Below, in pieces: positions 29,118 through 38,361 of a stretch of 64,000 bases of DNA. The translations under genes were made by a program, and so were the position numbers. The stretch is from Saccharomyces paradoxus (Eukaryota > Ascomycota > Saccharomycetes > Saccharomycetales > Saccharomycetaceae), in NCBI RefSeq assembly GCF_002079055.1, contig NC_047498.1:248001-312000 (forward strand), given 5' to 3'. The number at the start of each line of letters is the position of its first letter. The stretch's first letter is position 1. The notes beneath the pieces are model-generated. The model had not been told where the DNA came from and made no database searches. It saw only the letters and a program-made list of their open reading frames with translations.

Positions 29118-29954
29118 ATGACTCCTTCCACCCCACCAAGGTCTAGAGGGACTAGGTGTCTTACGCAGCCTAGTGGCAATACCAGTTCTAATACTATAAT
29201 GCAACCTCAAAGGACCCCTCAAAAGCCTTCACAGAACCTGGTCCCTGTTACCCCTTCGACAACTAAGCCTTTTAAAAATGTGCCATTATTAGCACCTCCC
29301 AATTCCAACATGGGTATGACCTCTCCATTTAATGGGCTTACATCTCCTCAACGCTCGCCGTTTCCGAAATCTTCAGTGAAGAGAACACTATTTCAATTTG
29401 AAAGTCACGACAATGGTATAGTAAGGGAAGAGCAGGAATCATTGGGTCGTGTAAATAGAATACTGTTTCCTACGCAGCAAGATGCGGATATAGATGAAGA
29501 TGAAGAAGTTCTTCTCCCCCCCAGCAGGCCTACCTCTGCTAGGCAGTTACGTTTATCACCTGAAAGAGATGAGCTGGATCAATCGTATAGAAAGAAGATT
29601 ATTAAAGATATACCTGGTACGCCCAGCGACAAGGTAATAACATTTGAGTTGGCAAAAAACTGGAACAACTATTCTCCTCAAAACGCCAGTAGTCAAGAGA
29701 GTGAAGACGAGGAAGACATCATAATTAAGCCGGCACAGGTGGGCAAAAACCCCTTTGTGTCAGATGAACTGGTAACTCAGGATATCAGAAATGAACGTAA
29801 AAAGGCGATGTTAAGAGAAAACCCAGATATAGAAGACGTGATAACATATGTCAATAAGAAGGGAGAGGTGGTAGAGAAACGAAAGTTAACGGATGAAGAA
29901 AAAAGAAGATTCAAGCCAAAGGCATTGTTTCAACCTAGGGATCAAGAGCATTGA
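29118..29954 (+). CDS. SIC1: Sic1, inhibitor of S-phase Cdk1-Clb complexes
   Basis: Stoichiometric inhibitor of Cdc28-Clb kinases. It blocks S phase until multisite phosphorylation lets SCF-Cdc4 ubiquitinate it. The ATG at 29118 gives 278 residues (284 in S. cerevisiae). All N-terminal Cdk phosphodegron sites are in the same positions as in S. cerevisiae: Thr2, Thr5, Thr33, Thr45, Ser69, Ser76, Ser80. The protein is Pro/Ser/Thr-rich and disordered for about 200 residues. The conserved C-terminal inhibitory domain (about 210-278) ends in RRFKPKALFQ. The difference in length comes from a shorter acidic stretch near residues 120-130. The frame is open 11 codons upstream but without ATG. Confidence 0.97.
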   Translation: MTPSTPPRSRGTRCLTQPSGNTSSNTIMQPQRTPQKPSQNLVPVTPSTTKPFKNVPLLAPPNSNMGMTSPFNGLTSPQRSPFPKSSVKRTLFQFESHDNGIVREEQESLGRVNRILFPTQQDADIDEDEEVLLPPSRPTSARQLRLSPERDELDQSYRKKIIKDIPGTPSDKVITFELAKNWNNYSPQNASSQESEDEEDIIIKPAQVGKNPFVSDELVTQDIRNERKKAMLRENPDIEDVITYVNKKGEVVEKRKLTDEEKRRFKPKALFQPRDQEH

Positions 29955-30283
29955 AGGAAAGAAATAAAATTTCTGGAACGATTTTATTTTATTTACTTAT
30001 TTTACATTTATTTGCAAAGGGGCATTAACATTAACATTTTACATATTATAATATATACAGGATATTCTATATTACAACATTAACAGGATTTTTTAACTTT
30101 TTCCTTACCGTATCCTTTTATTCTGGTTTTCTCGTCTTCAGGATAATAGCACATTTTATTGTAGTATCATTTCATCAAAGCGAGTTAGGGGAGGATGCTT
30201 ACAAGAAAGTCATCTTCCTCTCTTCAGCAATTAGAGAAAAGCAAAAGAGCAAAAGAGCAAAAGCTGAAACTACGCAAAACAAG
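29955..30283. promoter_or_regulatory. SIC1 3' region and EMP46 promoter
   Basis: 329 bp between two rightward genes. T/A-rich 3' processing sequence lies at about 29980-30075. A direct repeat AGCAAAAG, three copies, at about 30240-30263 lies in the presumed EMP46 leader. No factor site was recognised. Confidence 0.45.
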
Positions 30284-31546
30284 ATGCATCCCATTAGTGG
30301 AGTGATATGGTTGTATATATGTGTATGGATAGTGCATGCAAAAGTGACGCCCAAGGATGAATTGAAGTGGAATAAAGGATATTCGTTACCAAATTTACTG
30401 GAAGTGACAGATCAGAAAAAGGAGCTTTCACAATGGACTTTAGGGGACAAAGTAAAACTTGAAGAAGGAAGGTTTATTTTAACTCCTGGAAAGAACACGA
30501 AGGGTTCACTTTGGTTGAAACCAGAATATACAACTCATGATGCTATGACAATAGAGTGGACGTTTAGAAGTTTTGGGTTTAGAGGTAGCACAAAGGGCGG
30601 TCTTGCGTTTTGGTTAAAGCAAGGAAATGTGGGAGATGGCACCGAGTTATTTGGTGGAAGTTCGAAAAAGTTTGATGGCCTAATGATATTGTTACGATTA
30701 GATGATAAATTGGGCGAGAGCGTGACAGCGTATTTGAATGACGGATCCAAAAATCTTGACATTAAAAGCTCACCATACTTTGCGTCATGTCTGTTTCAGT
30801 ACCAAGATTCCATGGTACCATCCACATTAAGATTGACGTATGATCCGCTAGATAATCACCTGCTAAAATTGCAGATGGACAATAGAGTGTGTTTCCAGAC
30901 GAGGAAAGTCAAATTTGTGGGCAGCTCATTTAAAATTGGAACAAGCGCTATCAACGATGCATCCAAAGAATCGTTTGAAATCTTGAAAACGAAGCTTTAT
31001 GACGGAGTCATTGAAGATTCGCTAATTCCTAATGTGAACCCTATGGGACAACCCAGAGTGGTTACCAAAGTGATCAATTCTCAAACTGGCGAAGAGAGTT
31101 TTAAGGAGAAGACGCCATTTTCTGAAAAGGGAGAAAGTATTACGAGTAATGAGCTTTTTGAGAAGATCAATAAACTGGAAGGGAAAATCATGGCAAATGA
31201 TATCAACCCATTACTTCACAAGATGGACAAGATTGTGGAGAATGAGCGCGAACTGATCCAACGTTTAAGATCAGTGTTGGATCTAAAGAAAACAGACCGA
31301 AGGCCGGCCATAAATGACGATAGTTTCCAAGATTTTCTTTCGATGAATTCAAATCTGGACAAGTTGATAAAGGAACAAGAAAGAATTCGGCTAGATGCAA
31401 AGCTACATAGCGAGCGGACCAACGGCCATGATGAGATTTTTTCCAAAATAAGTGTATGGTTGGTACTATTGATTTTCATTATGATCACGTTAGCGTACTA
31501 CATGTTCAGGATCAATCAAGACATCAAGAAAGTCAAGCTTTTATAG
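30284..31546 (+). CDS. EMP46: Emp46, L-type lectin of COPII vesicles
   Basis: Cargo receptor of the ERGIC-53 family that cycles between ER and Golgi with its paralogue Emp47 and exports selected glycoproteins. The 420 residues show a signal peptide (1-19), a carbohydrate-recognition domain (about 25-245, including GGLAFWLKQGN and the FGGSSKKFDGLMILLRLDD region), and a coiled-coil stalk (about 290-385). One transmembrane helix at about 391-408 precedes the short tail RINQDIKKVKLL, whose lysine and Leu-Leu residues act in retrieval and exit. The S. cerevisiae protein is, as I recall, slightly longer (about 444). Confidence 0.94.
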   Translation: MHPISGVIWLYICVWIVHAKVTPKDELKWNKGYSLPNLLEVTDQKKELSQWTLGDKVKLEEGRFILTPGKNTKGSLWLKPEYTTHDAMTIEWTFRSFGFRGSTKGGLAFWLKQGNVGDGTELFGGSSKKFDGLMILLRLDDKLGESVTAYLNDGSKNLDIKSSPYFASCLFQYQDSMVPSTLRLTYDPLDNHLLKLQMDNRVCFQTRKVKFVGSSFKIGTSAINDASKESFEILKTKLYDGVIEDSLIPNVNPMGQPRVVTKVINSQTGEESFKEKTPFSEKGESITSNELFEKINKLEGKIMANDINPLLHKMDKIVENERELIQRLRSVLDLKKTDRRPAINDDSFQDFLSMNSNLDKLIKEQERIRLDAKLHSERTNGHDEIFSKISVWLVLLIFIMITLAYYMFRINQDIKKVKLL

Positions 31547-31992
31547 ACTCTTGTGTCTTTTTGTTATTATGGTACAAGGTATAAGAAATATAATTATTAC
31601 ACACATATAACATATACGTGCATATATCTATTTTCGTCTGTGTCCAGATACTTTTAAACTATTTTTTTTCTTGGAACGGTATAACAAGGCGCAACGGTAA
31701 AAGCAACAAAATATAAATTTTGCTTCCAAGTTTGCAGTAATATATCCTGTACAATACAAGTTTTTTTGTACAGAAGGCACATGTAACACAACTATTGAGC
31801 ATAAACTTGGGCCGTGCTAATTTAAGGAGGTTTTACGGACCAGAGGAGCTTTCCAGATCCAGATCACCGGAATATAGGGCAAGAGAACATCAAGCAGCAG
31901 CCGCACTCGAGTTATCACTGGCAACTACTTTGCATCAAACTCCAATTATATGCAGCAGAATCTTTTCTTTTAAAACGCACTTAGCGTCAACT

Positions 31993-32009
31993 CGGAGGGC
32001 TTCCTTCCG
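31993..32009 (+). promoter_or_regulatory. Gal4 binding site 1 of GAL2
   Basis: Perfect CGG-N11-CCG, 511 bp before the GAL2 ATG. The half-sites are exactly 11 bp apart, as the Gal4 dimer requires. Confidence 0.85.
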
Positions 32010-32061
32010 GGATGACTTAACCAGATTGCAATTTCTTTTCCATTTTACAGTTAAAAATAGG

Positions 32062-32069
32062 TCACGTGA
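32062..32069 (+). promoter_or_regulatory. Cbf1 (CDEI-type) site in GAL2 promoter
   Basis: Palindrome TCACGTGA. Cbf1 (CP1) was first purified through binding to such a site in the S. cerevisiae GAL2 upstream region, and the site sits here between Gal4 sites 1 and 2. Confidence 0.75.
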
Positions 32070-32104
32070 TCTAAAATCGAGAAAGGGTTGCCTCATGAAG
32101 GCAC

Positions 32105-32121
32105 CGGCCGTCACTCATCCG
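32105..32121 (+). promoter_or_regulatory. Gal4 binding site 2 of GAL2
   Basis: Perfect CGG-N11-CCG: half-sites at 32105-32107 and 32119-32121. Confidence 0.85.
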
Positions 32122-32123
32122 TG

Positions 32124-32140
32124 CGGAGAGGTCTGCGCCA
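32124..32140 (+). promoter_or_regulatory. Near-miss Gal4 site in GAL2 promoter
   Basis: CGG at 32124-32126 is followed after 11 bp by CCA instead of CCG. As I recall, S. cerevisiae has a full Gal4 site at this place, so this may be a decayed or weakened site. Confidence 0.5.
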
Positions 32141-32187
32141 TTCAGGGGTCCATGTGCCTTAGAGAGTATTGATGCAGAGGGCATCGT

Positions 32188-32209
32188 CGGGGCGGACCAC
32201 TCCGAACCG
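32188..32209 (+). promoter_or_regulatory. Two overlapping Gal4 sites (3 and 4) of GAL2
   Basis: CGG-N11-CCG at 32188-32204 and again at 32193-32209. The two 17-bp sites are offset by 5 bp and share 12 bp, so two dimers would occupy nearly the same DNA from different faces or exclude each other. S. cerevisiae has the same arrangement as I recall. Confidence 0.85.
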
Positions 32210-32349
32210 ACATTGGTTAAGCCCTTCCCATCTCAAGATAGGAACAAAATTGCATTATACTCCTACTAGAAAGCTAAATGTGTACATGTTCTCATGAATA
32301 TACAACGTTCTAGGTAGCTATTGTTGAGAGGAGGGATACTCAGTAGGCT

Positions 32350-32389
32350 AAAATGTGGGGAAAGGATGAGCTTTGTAGACATATATAAA
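32350..32389 (+). promoter_or_regulatory. Mig1-type site and TATA box of GAL2
   Basis: AAAATGTGGGG at 32350-32360 fits the Mig1 consensus (AT-rich flank plus SYGGGG) used for glucose repression. TATATAAA at 32382-32389 is the probable TATA box. Confidence 0.6.
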
Positions 32390-32519
32390 CAATTAACAAT
32401 TGGACTAAAAGTTTGGTGTTGAGAATCGCTCTTCGCTATACATCTTGTTCACTTATCATTGAGATTAACCAACATTAAGTAAAATAAAGATTAACATAAT
32501 ATAAAATAATTTTTTCATA

Positions 32520-34241
32520 ATGGCAGTTGAAGACAACAATATGCCTGTTGTTTCACAGCAACCCCAAGCTGCTGAAGACGTGGCCTCTTCACTCAGTAAA
32601 GATTCCCATTTAAGCGCACAGTCTCAAAAGTATTCCAATGACGAACTAAAAGCCGGTGAATCAGGACCAGAAGGCTCTCGAAGTGTGCCCATAGAGATAC
32701 CCAAGAAGGCTATGTCTGAATATGTTACTGTTTCGTTGCTTTGTTTATGTGTCGCCTTCGGCGGCTTCATGTTTGGCTGGGATACTGGTACCATTTCAGG
32801 ATTTGTTGTCCAAACAGACTTCTTGAGAAGATTCGGTATGAAACACAAGGATGGTACCCATTATTTGTCAAATGTCAGAACTGGTTTAATTGTCGCTATT
32901 TTCAACATCGGCTGTGCCTTTGGTGGTATTATTCTTTCCAAAGGCGGCGATATGTATGGCCGTAAGAAGGGTCTTTCGATTGTTATTTTCGTTTATATTG
33001 TCGGCATTATCATTCAAATCGCCTCCATCAACAAATGGTACCAATACTTTATCGGTAGAATCATCTCTGGCTTGGGTGTCGGCGGTATTGCCGTCTTATG
33101 TCCTATGTTGATCTCCGAAATTGCTCCAAAGCATTTGAGGGGCACATTGGTTTCCTGTTACCAGTTGATGATTACTGCAGGTATCTTTCTGGGCTATTGT
33201 ACTAACTACGGTACAAAGAGCTATTCGAACTCGGTTCAATGGAGAGTTCCATTAGGCCTATGTTTCGCTTGGTCATTGTTTTTGGTTGGCGCTTTGACGT
33301 TGGTTCCTGAATCTCCACGTTATTTATGCGAGGTGAATAAGGTAGAAGATGCAAAGCGTTCTATTGCCAAGTCTAACAAGGTGTCACCAGAAGATCCTGC
33401 AGTTCAAGCCGAGTTAGATCTGATAATGGCCGGTATAGAAGCTGAAAAATTGGCTGGCAATGCGTCATGGGGGGAATTATTTTCTACCAAGACTAAAGTA
33501 TTCCAACGTTTATTAATGGGTGTGTTTGTCCAAATGTTCCAACAATTGACCGGTAACAATTATTTTTTCTACTACGGTACCGTTATTTTTAAGTCTGTTG
33601 GCCTAGATGATTCATTTGAAACATCCATTGTCATTGGTGTAGTCAATTTTGCCTCCACTTTTTTCAGTTTATGGACTGTCGAAAACTTAGGACGTCGTAA
33701 ATGTTTACTTTTGGGCGCCGCCACTATGATGGCTTGTATGGTTATCTACGCTTCTGTTGGTGTAACCAGATTATATCCTCACGGTAAGAGCCAACCATCT
33801 TCTAAAGGTGCTGGTAACTGTATGATTGTCTTTACCTGTTTCTATATTTTCTGTTATGCCACGACTTGGGCGCCTGTTGCCTGGGTTATCACTGCGGAAT
33901 CATTCCCATTGAGGGTGAAATCCAAATGTATGGCTTTGGCCTCGGCTTCCAATTGGGTATGGGGATTCTTGATTGCATTTTTCACTCCATTCATCACCTC
34001 CGCCATTAACTTCTACTACGGTTATGTTTTCATGGGCTGTTTAGTTGCCATGTTCTTTTATGTCTTTTTCTTTGTTCCAGAAACCAAGGGCCTATCGTTG
34101 GAGGAAATTCAAGAATTATGGGAAGAAGGTGTTCTACCTTGGAAATCTGAAGGCTGGATTCCTTCATCCAGAAGAGGTAATGATTATGATTTAGAAGATT
34201 TACAACATGATGACAAACCATGGTACAAAGCCATGTTATAA
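32520..34241 (+). CDS. GAL2: Galactose permease Gal2
   Basis: High-affinity galactose (and glucose) transporter of the plasma membrane, MFS sugar porter family, induced by galactose through Gal4 and repressed by glucose. The 573 residues show a hydrophilic N-terminus (1-65) with Ser/Lys residues for endocytic control, 12 transmembrane helices, PESPRYL after helix 6 (about 262-268), [13 protein letters not shown] in helix 7 (about 340-352) and PETKG after helix 12 (about 520). Tyr446 and Trp455, the aromatic residues known to set galactose recognition, are present. The stop TAA follows Leu573; S. cerevisiae has one extra Glu (574). The gene looks fully functional. Confidence 0.98.
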   Translation: MAVEDNNMPVVSQQPQAAEDVASSLSKDSHLSAQSQKYSNDELKAGESGPEGSRSVPIEIPKKAMSEYVTVSLLCLCVAFGGFMFGWDTGTISGFVVQTDFLRRFGMKHKDGTHYLSNVRTGLIVAIFNIGCAFGGIILSKGGDMYGRKKGLSIVIFVYIVGIIIQIASINKWYQYFIGRIISGLGVGGIAVLCPMLISEIAPKHLRGTLVSCYQLMITAGIFLGYCTNYGTKSYSNSVQWRVPLGLCFAWSLFLVGALTLVPESPRYLCEVNKVEDAKRSIAKSNKVSPEDPAVQAELDLIMAGIEAEKLAGNASWGELFSTKTKVFQRLLMGVFVQMFQQLTGNNYFFYYGTVIFKSVGLDDSFETSIVIGVVNFASTFFSLWTVENLGRRKCLLLGAATMMACMVIYASVGVTRLYPHGKSQPSSKGAGNCMIVFTCFYIFCYATTWAPVAWVITAESFPLRVKSKCMALASASNWVWGFLIAFFTPFITSAINFYYGYVFMGCLVAMFFYVFFFVPETKGLSLEEIQELWEEGVLPWKSEGWIPSSRRGNDYDLEDLQHDDKPWYKAML

Positions 34242-34703
34242 TAACGCGTTTTCTAACTGAAAAACCCTTTTATCTCTCCTAATTTTTTATAAAAGACGTT
34301 TTTTCCTCATTTTAATTATCATAGTATTTGTTGAAGAAAAAGCTTCCTATCAATGATGCCCTTACGATTATATAAGTTTCTTACGTAAGCCTATTATTCG
34401 TGTATATATCAGAGTATTATTACATATCCTTTTTTCTCTAAAAAAAAGAACAGAAAAAAATTAAAACAGAAAAGGATAACTGCTCTGCCCTATCCTGTTC
34501 ACTGGGCAGAATCAATAAAGAAGAACGAATTGTCCTTATGAAACTATCAGAGAACCATATCATCCGACTTGTCTCTGAGGGAGGACTCTAGAAGATAGAA
34601 GATAATTAGAGTATTCACTTGAATTTTCTTCCAGTTGACTTCTGAACTAACATACAATTAACGGAATGAGCCTGTTCAAACGATCCAGGAGTTGCTGAGT
34701 CGA
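34242..34703. other. Convergent GAL2/SRL2 3' spacer
   Basis: 462 bp between two converging genes. AT-rich 3' end sequence follows GAL2. TCTGCCC (34484-34490) and GGGCAGA (34504-34510) form a perfect 7-bp inverted repeat with a 13-nt loop. No gene is seen. Confidence 0.5.
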
Positions 34704-35882
34704 TCATTTATTTACCAGCGTAACAAGTATTTCCTTTATTTCTTTTATGTCAACCTGCAACCTATTAATACTCATTTCCACGTCTCGCAGTTTTTCTCGT
34801 ACCGTTTTACCATCGTCTATTTCCATGCTGACTAATTCTGAGATCATAACTACATATTGTTTCAATTCAGGTTCATCAATAGCAGATAAAATTTTCATTA
34901 TTTTTTGGAAAAAATCCTCTTCATTTACGTCTAAAGCCAGGATTTGATTCCTTATAGACTCTCTACGATCTTCCTTTAAGTTTTTTTCTAGAGCAACCTG
35001 GCCATTTTCATCAGTTATAGAGGCAGAGTCTTCTTCCACTCGAACCAAACTGTCACTTCCAGCGTTTTCCTCTCGAAAAACTTTGTCTTTACCCATGACG
35101 AGCCGTCCGTCTTCTGCGCTTTCATATAATTTGATAGTGGCTATATTGAACTGCTCTTGCAAATCGCCAGTTTTGGCATCACCTACCCAACCTTTTTCAT
35201 GCAGTTCCTTTCCTTGAGTTACCCAAGTGACGAGATTATCTCTAATATATCTCGAAGTTATAGGTACCCTTGATTTCTCCTTATAAACTCTGTTAAAAAA
35301 CTCAGCTATCATTTGATGGCATAATATCGGCCTCCTTTTACTTGCTCTCTTTGTCGTATTGAGCAAGAGAGCCCAATATATGACAGTCAGCTTTTCACAA
35401 AGGCATTTTTCTTTATTATTTGACCATCGAAATTTCCTCAGTTGCCTTGTTTCCGCTTCGTCATTACTATTGCCTCCCAAGTCTGTGGATGCTCCAACAT
35501 GTAATATGTCATTATCAATATCACTGGAAGTCTGAGTTTCCACATTTAACTTGCTATTCGTAGCTCCAATTTTCTTATTAAAACAGATAGTATGTGTAGA
35601 CTGCAGAAGGTCGAAGCTCCTCGAATTGGCAAAATCAATGTTTTGTTCTATTATTTTCACCGGTTTTGTTGGCAGTATTTGTGCAATTCCTGTCATTGAG
35701 TTTCTAAACACATTCTTTTGATCATATTTTGAGGTGTTCTTTTTGCTTTTGTGTACTTTTTTTGAAATGGGCACATTCACGTTTGATGCTTCCAATTTCT
35801 CTTCCTCCATTTTTGGCGTTTCAGAGGCCTTTCCGTAATAATCTTCAAAGGAATTTAAAGTAAAATTCTTAAAGTTGGACAT
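34704..35882 (-). CDS. SRL2: Srl2, protein of unknown function (suppressor of rad53 lethality)
   Basis: Identified by position and length (392 residues, as in S. cerevisiae). The gene is known from suppressing rad53 null lethality, and its biochemical role is not established. The protein is mostly polar. The N-terminal half is Lys/Asn/Ser-rich and probably disordered. A more ordered segment (about 150-235: RKFRWSNNKEKCLCEKLTV to RDNLVTWVTQGKELHEKGW) carries conserved Trp and Cys. The C-terminal 70 residues form a heptad-like coiled coil (about 325-392). No enzyme motif is visible. Confidence 0.88.
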   Translation of the reverse strand: MSNFKNFTLNSFEDYYGKASETPKMEEEKLEASNVNVPISKKVHKSKKNTSKYDQKNVFRNSMTGIAQILPTKPVKIIEQNIDFANSRSFDLLQSTHTICFNKKIGATNSKLNVETQTSSDIDNDILHVGASTDLGGNSNDEAETRQLRKFRWSNNKEKCLCEKLTVIYWALLLNTTKRASKRRPILCHQMIAEFFNRVYKEKSRVPITSRYIRDNLVTWVTQGKELHEKGWVGDAKTGDLQEQFNIATIKLYESAEDGRLVMGKDKVFREENAGSDSLVRVEEDSASITDENGQVALEKNLKEDRRESIRNQILALDVNEEDFFQKIMKILSAIDEPELKQYVVMISELVSMEIDDGKTVREKLRDVEMSINRLQVDIKEIKEILVTLVNK

Positions 35883-36369
35883 CCAAAAGGATCTTCACAG
35901 TGCAGGCGTATTTTGTGTCCACCAGCTTCAACCTAACATCAGTTTCTAAGCTGTTTTATCTTATTATTTGCTTATTTATCCACTTCCATTGTTTTGTCCT
36001 AAATATCAGCATCACCCGGACGGAATATAAAACGTCACTGTCACTTATTTTAAGTCATAATCAAGCCCTTTTACTGTGACCATTGGTCAATGTATACTAC
36101 AGCAGCAGGTTGTTTATCAAAGGCGCCTTTGTTTTCAAACTATTCAGCGCAGAATACCATTTCAGAATTATGTAAAAAGCTCCAAACAAATTAACGAAGG
36201 ATGTCCCGAATTCTAGCATCATTTATCTTTTTGCAAAAATATTACTGAAAAACTATGTATTATGTCCAAGGGCTATAGAGCCCAGTATTTTCGTTGTAAA
36301 AGAAGATAAACGGTAGAGGAATAAGTAGAAATGTCCCAATCCAACACGTAGGATCTCTTTTCTGTTAGT
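35883..36369 (-). promoter_or_regulatory. SRL2 promoter and EMP70 3' region
   Basis: 487 bp between two leftward genes. AT-rich throughout. I recognised no factor site and no gene. Confidence 0.4.
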
Positions 36370-38361
36370 TTAGTCTACTTTTATGGATGAGAAAATTTTT
36401 CTAATAAAGAGCATACTGCTAATGAAACCGATTGAACCCGTTACTAGACAGCACAGTAATGAAATAACTGAGGAGTACCCCACGTACAAGACAATAGTCG
36501 TAAATCCACCCAACTTAAATTTGGTGAATAAAATAGAATGAATGAACACGTACAAAGCACAACCGGCACCTCCAATGATGAATCCTCTCCATTGCCACTT
36601 CCAGTTTTCTAGGCATAATGAATGATAAGTGATCAAAATAGTGACGAGTGATGTTGTTAAAGTTAATAGAAGGAAAGAGAAGAATAAAAATCCAAACATG
36701 TAGAAAATCTTGTTGAACCACAAACTTGTGTATATGAAGTACAGCTCAACGGCAATGGAGCCAAATGGAAAGATACCAGCAATCAAGGTAGCTGGTATAG
36801 TTTTTAAATACCAAGGCTGGAAGGGTATCTGCCTTGCAATTTGGTTGGTCTTGGTTGGATGTTCATCCCAGTGACATCTCTTCCTGGCAACCAACGAACC
36901 AGCAAAGGATAATGGGATGGAGAACAAAAACCATAAAAAGACCATAAAGAACAGAGTGCTTGCTGGTATAACACCAGAAGAATGAGCAAACATCAAGAAA
37001 AAGTTTAACGCGATAATTACTAGCAGAATAGCACCGGGAACTAAAAGCGGGGTCAATACCAAATTTGCCTTCCAGTATGGCCCATCAAAAAATTTGTAGA
37101 TACCCATAGATGTATAAGAGCCGACGAACCCGAATAATGCATAAAGGATAAACATAACAGTGGCTAACGAACCTCTAGAACTAGGAGATAGGAAGCCCAA
37201 TGCAGCGAAGAAAATACTGCAAGTCACCATCAAAAATAATTGAACTCCTGAACCGACTAAAATTGAAAGCGTTAGTGATTGACTTGGCGAACGGAAAACA
37301 TCACCATGGTTCAATTTCCAGCCTGAATCTTCTTGGAAATCATCATCCAAGTTTAATTCATTGTAACGTGCGAAATCGCTTTTCAGTGCGCGCAATAGCG
37401 AATGGATGACAACAGATGACAACAAGACAACAACTAAAGAGAAGTTGATCAAAGAGAACCATTGAATGGAAGGATCATATACGTGTAAATATTTGTCCCA
37501 TCTGGTAGCCCAAGAAGTGGCTGATTCATTAAATTTAACGGAATAAGTAAAATAAACTTCATTATCATTTTCCTCGTCCAGAATCAATGGGTTGCCATTC
37601 GTTTCACATGTACCTGGGCTGGAACGTTTTATGGATACTGGTTCAACAATCACACCAACTACACGATAGTTACCTTCACCACGATTGTGATATTCAATCA
37701 TGATATCGAAATGATTGGCAAAGTAAGGAAACTCGTAAGTTTTCACCATGTTACGATCATCACGTGTCTCCAATTTTACACCTTGATTGGTGGTTTCTTC
37801 CTCTTTTGGAGCAGCCTTAGTGTCTGTTCCCTGGGCTACTTCTACAAAACCAAGCTCGAAACCAGCGCCATAAAAGCTAGTCTTAGTTCTTCCATCAAAA
37901 ACGTTTCTTGCGGCCGGTAATCCATCAATAAGCCAATTTTGGAAGAAGCCGTTTTTGATCAACTTGTTGATGAATTTAGCATCATTACCGGGAATAGTAG
38001 TTTGACACAAGGAAACACACTCCTTTTCTTGTAACATATTCAATTCGAATGGGGAATTATAAATTCGATCACCAAATATAACGGATCCCAAGGATTCAGG
38101 TTGCTTTTCGACTTTTTTGGGCTGGCAAAAATGAAATCTATTGTAGTAGTAGTCGTATGAATACAAGAAGTTTTCTTTATCTCCAGAAACATTGTTACCA
38201 TCCTCATCTTTGTGTTGATAATACATTGATGGAGTTAGATGATTAACGAGCAATGGGATTTCATCGTTTTCCTTGTAGGTGGTAGGCGCTACACCTGGCA
38301 AATAGAAGGCTCTAGCTGTTGACACGAAAAAATACAGCAACAATAGCTGTAAGTATGCCAT
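36370..38361 (-). CDS. EMP70: Emp70 (TMN1), transmembrane-9 superfamily protein of endosome/Golgi
   Basis: Nine-transmembrane protein of endosomes and Golgi, with roles in copper homeostasis, adhesion and sorting; a 24-kDa N-terminal fragment (p24a) was its first isolated form. The 663 residues start with a signal peptide (1-18). A large lumenal N-terminal domain (about 19-300) contains Cys residues and an NES-type glycosylation site near 275. Nine hydrophobic segments fill about 303-655. The C-terminus is the family signature KIFSSIKVD, a short KxD/E-like Golgi retention signal (coatomer binding). Its paralogue Tmn2 lies elsewhere in the genome. Confidence 0.95.
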   Translation of the reverse strand: MAYLQLLLLYFFVSTARAFYLPGVAPTTYKENDEIPLLVNHLTPSMYYQHKDEDGNNVSGDKENFLYSYDYYYNRFHFCQPKKVEKQPESLGSVIFGDRIYNSPFELNMLQEKECVSLCQTTIPGNDAKFINKLIKNGFFQNWLIDGLPAARNVFDGRTKTSFYGAGFELGFVEVAQGTDTKAAPKEEETTNQGVKLETRDDRNMVKTYEFPYFANHFDIMIEYHNRGEGNYRVVGVIVEPVSIKRSSPGTCETNGNPLILDEENDNEVYFTYSVKFNESATSWATRWDKYLHVYDPSIQWFSLINFSLVVVLLSSVVIHSLLRALKSDFARYNELNLDDDFQEDSGWKLNHGDVFRSPSQSLTLSILVGSGVQLFLMVTCSIFFAALGFLSPSSRGSLATVMFILYALFGFVGSYTSMGIYKFFDGPYWKANLVLTPLLVPGAILLVIIALNFFLMFAHSSGVIPASTLFFMVFLWFLFSIPLSFAGSLVARKRCHWDEHPTKTNQIARQIPFQPWYLKTIPATLIAGIFPFGSIAVELYFIYTSLWFNKIFYMFGFLFFSFLLLTLTTSLVTILITYHSLCLENWKWQWRGFIIGGAGCALYVFIHSILFTKFKLGGFTTIVLYVGYSSVISLLCCLVTGSIGFISSMLFIRKIFSSIKVD

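Larger units (their letters stand above)
31547..32519. promoter_or_regulatory. EMP46 3' region and GAL2 promoter
   Basis: 973 bp, the longest non-coding stretch of the window. The first 250 bp hold AT-rich EMP46 3' end sequence. Between 31993 and 32209 lie four intact Gal4 sites and one near-miss. A Cbf1 palindrome is at 32062-32069, a Mig1-type site (GC box with AT-rich flank) at 32350-32360, and TATATAAA at 32382-32389, 131 bp before the ATG. A frame from 31795 to 32172 lacks an ATG and runs through the Gal4 sites, so I do not treat it as a gene. Confidence 0.8.

Noticed and set aside
31795-32172. 125-codon open frame in the GAL2 promoter
   Set aside because: It begins with TTG, lacks an early ATG, has unusual composition and runs through the Gal4 and Cbf1 sites. 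No homologous protein is recognised.
36009-36021. Possible Abf1 site upstream of SRL2
   Set aside because: The spacing between ATCAC and ACG is one base short of the RTCRYNNNNNACG consensus.
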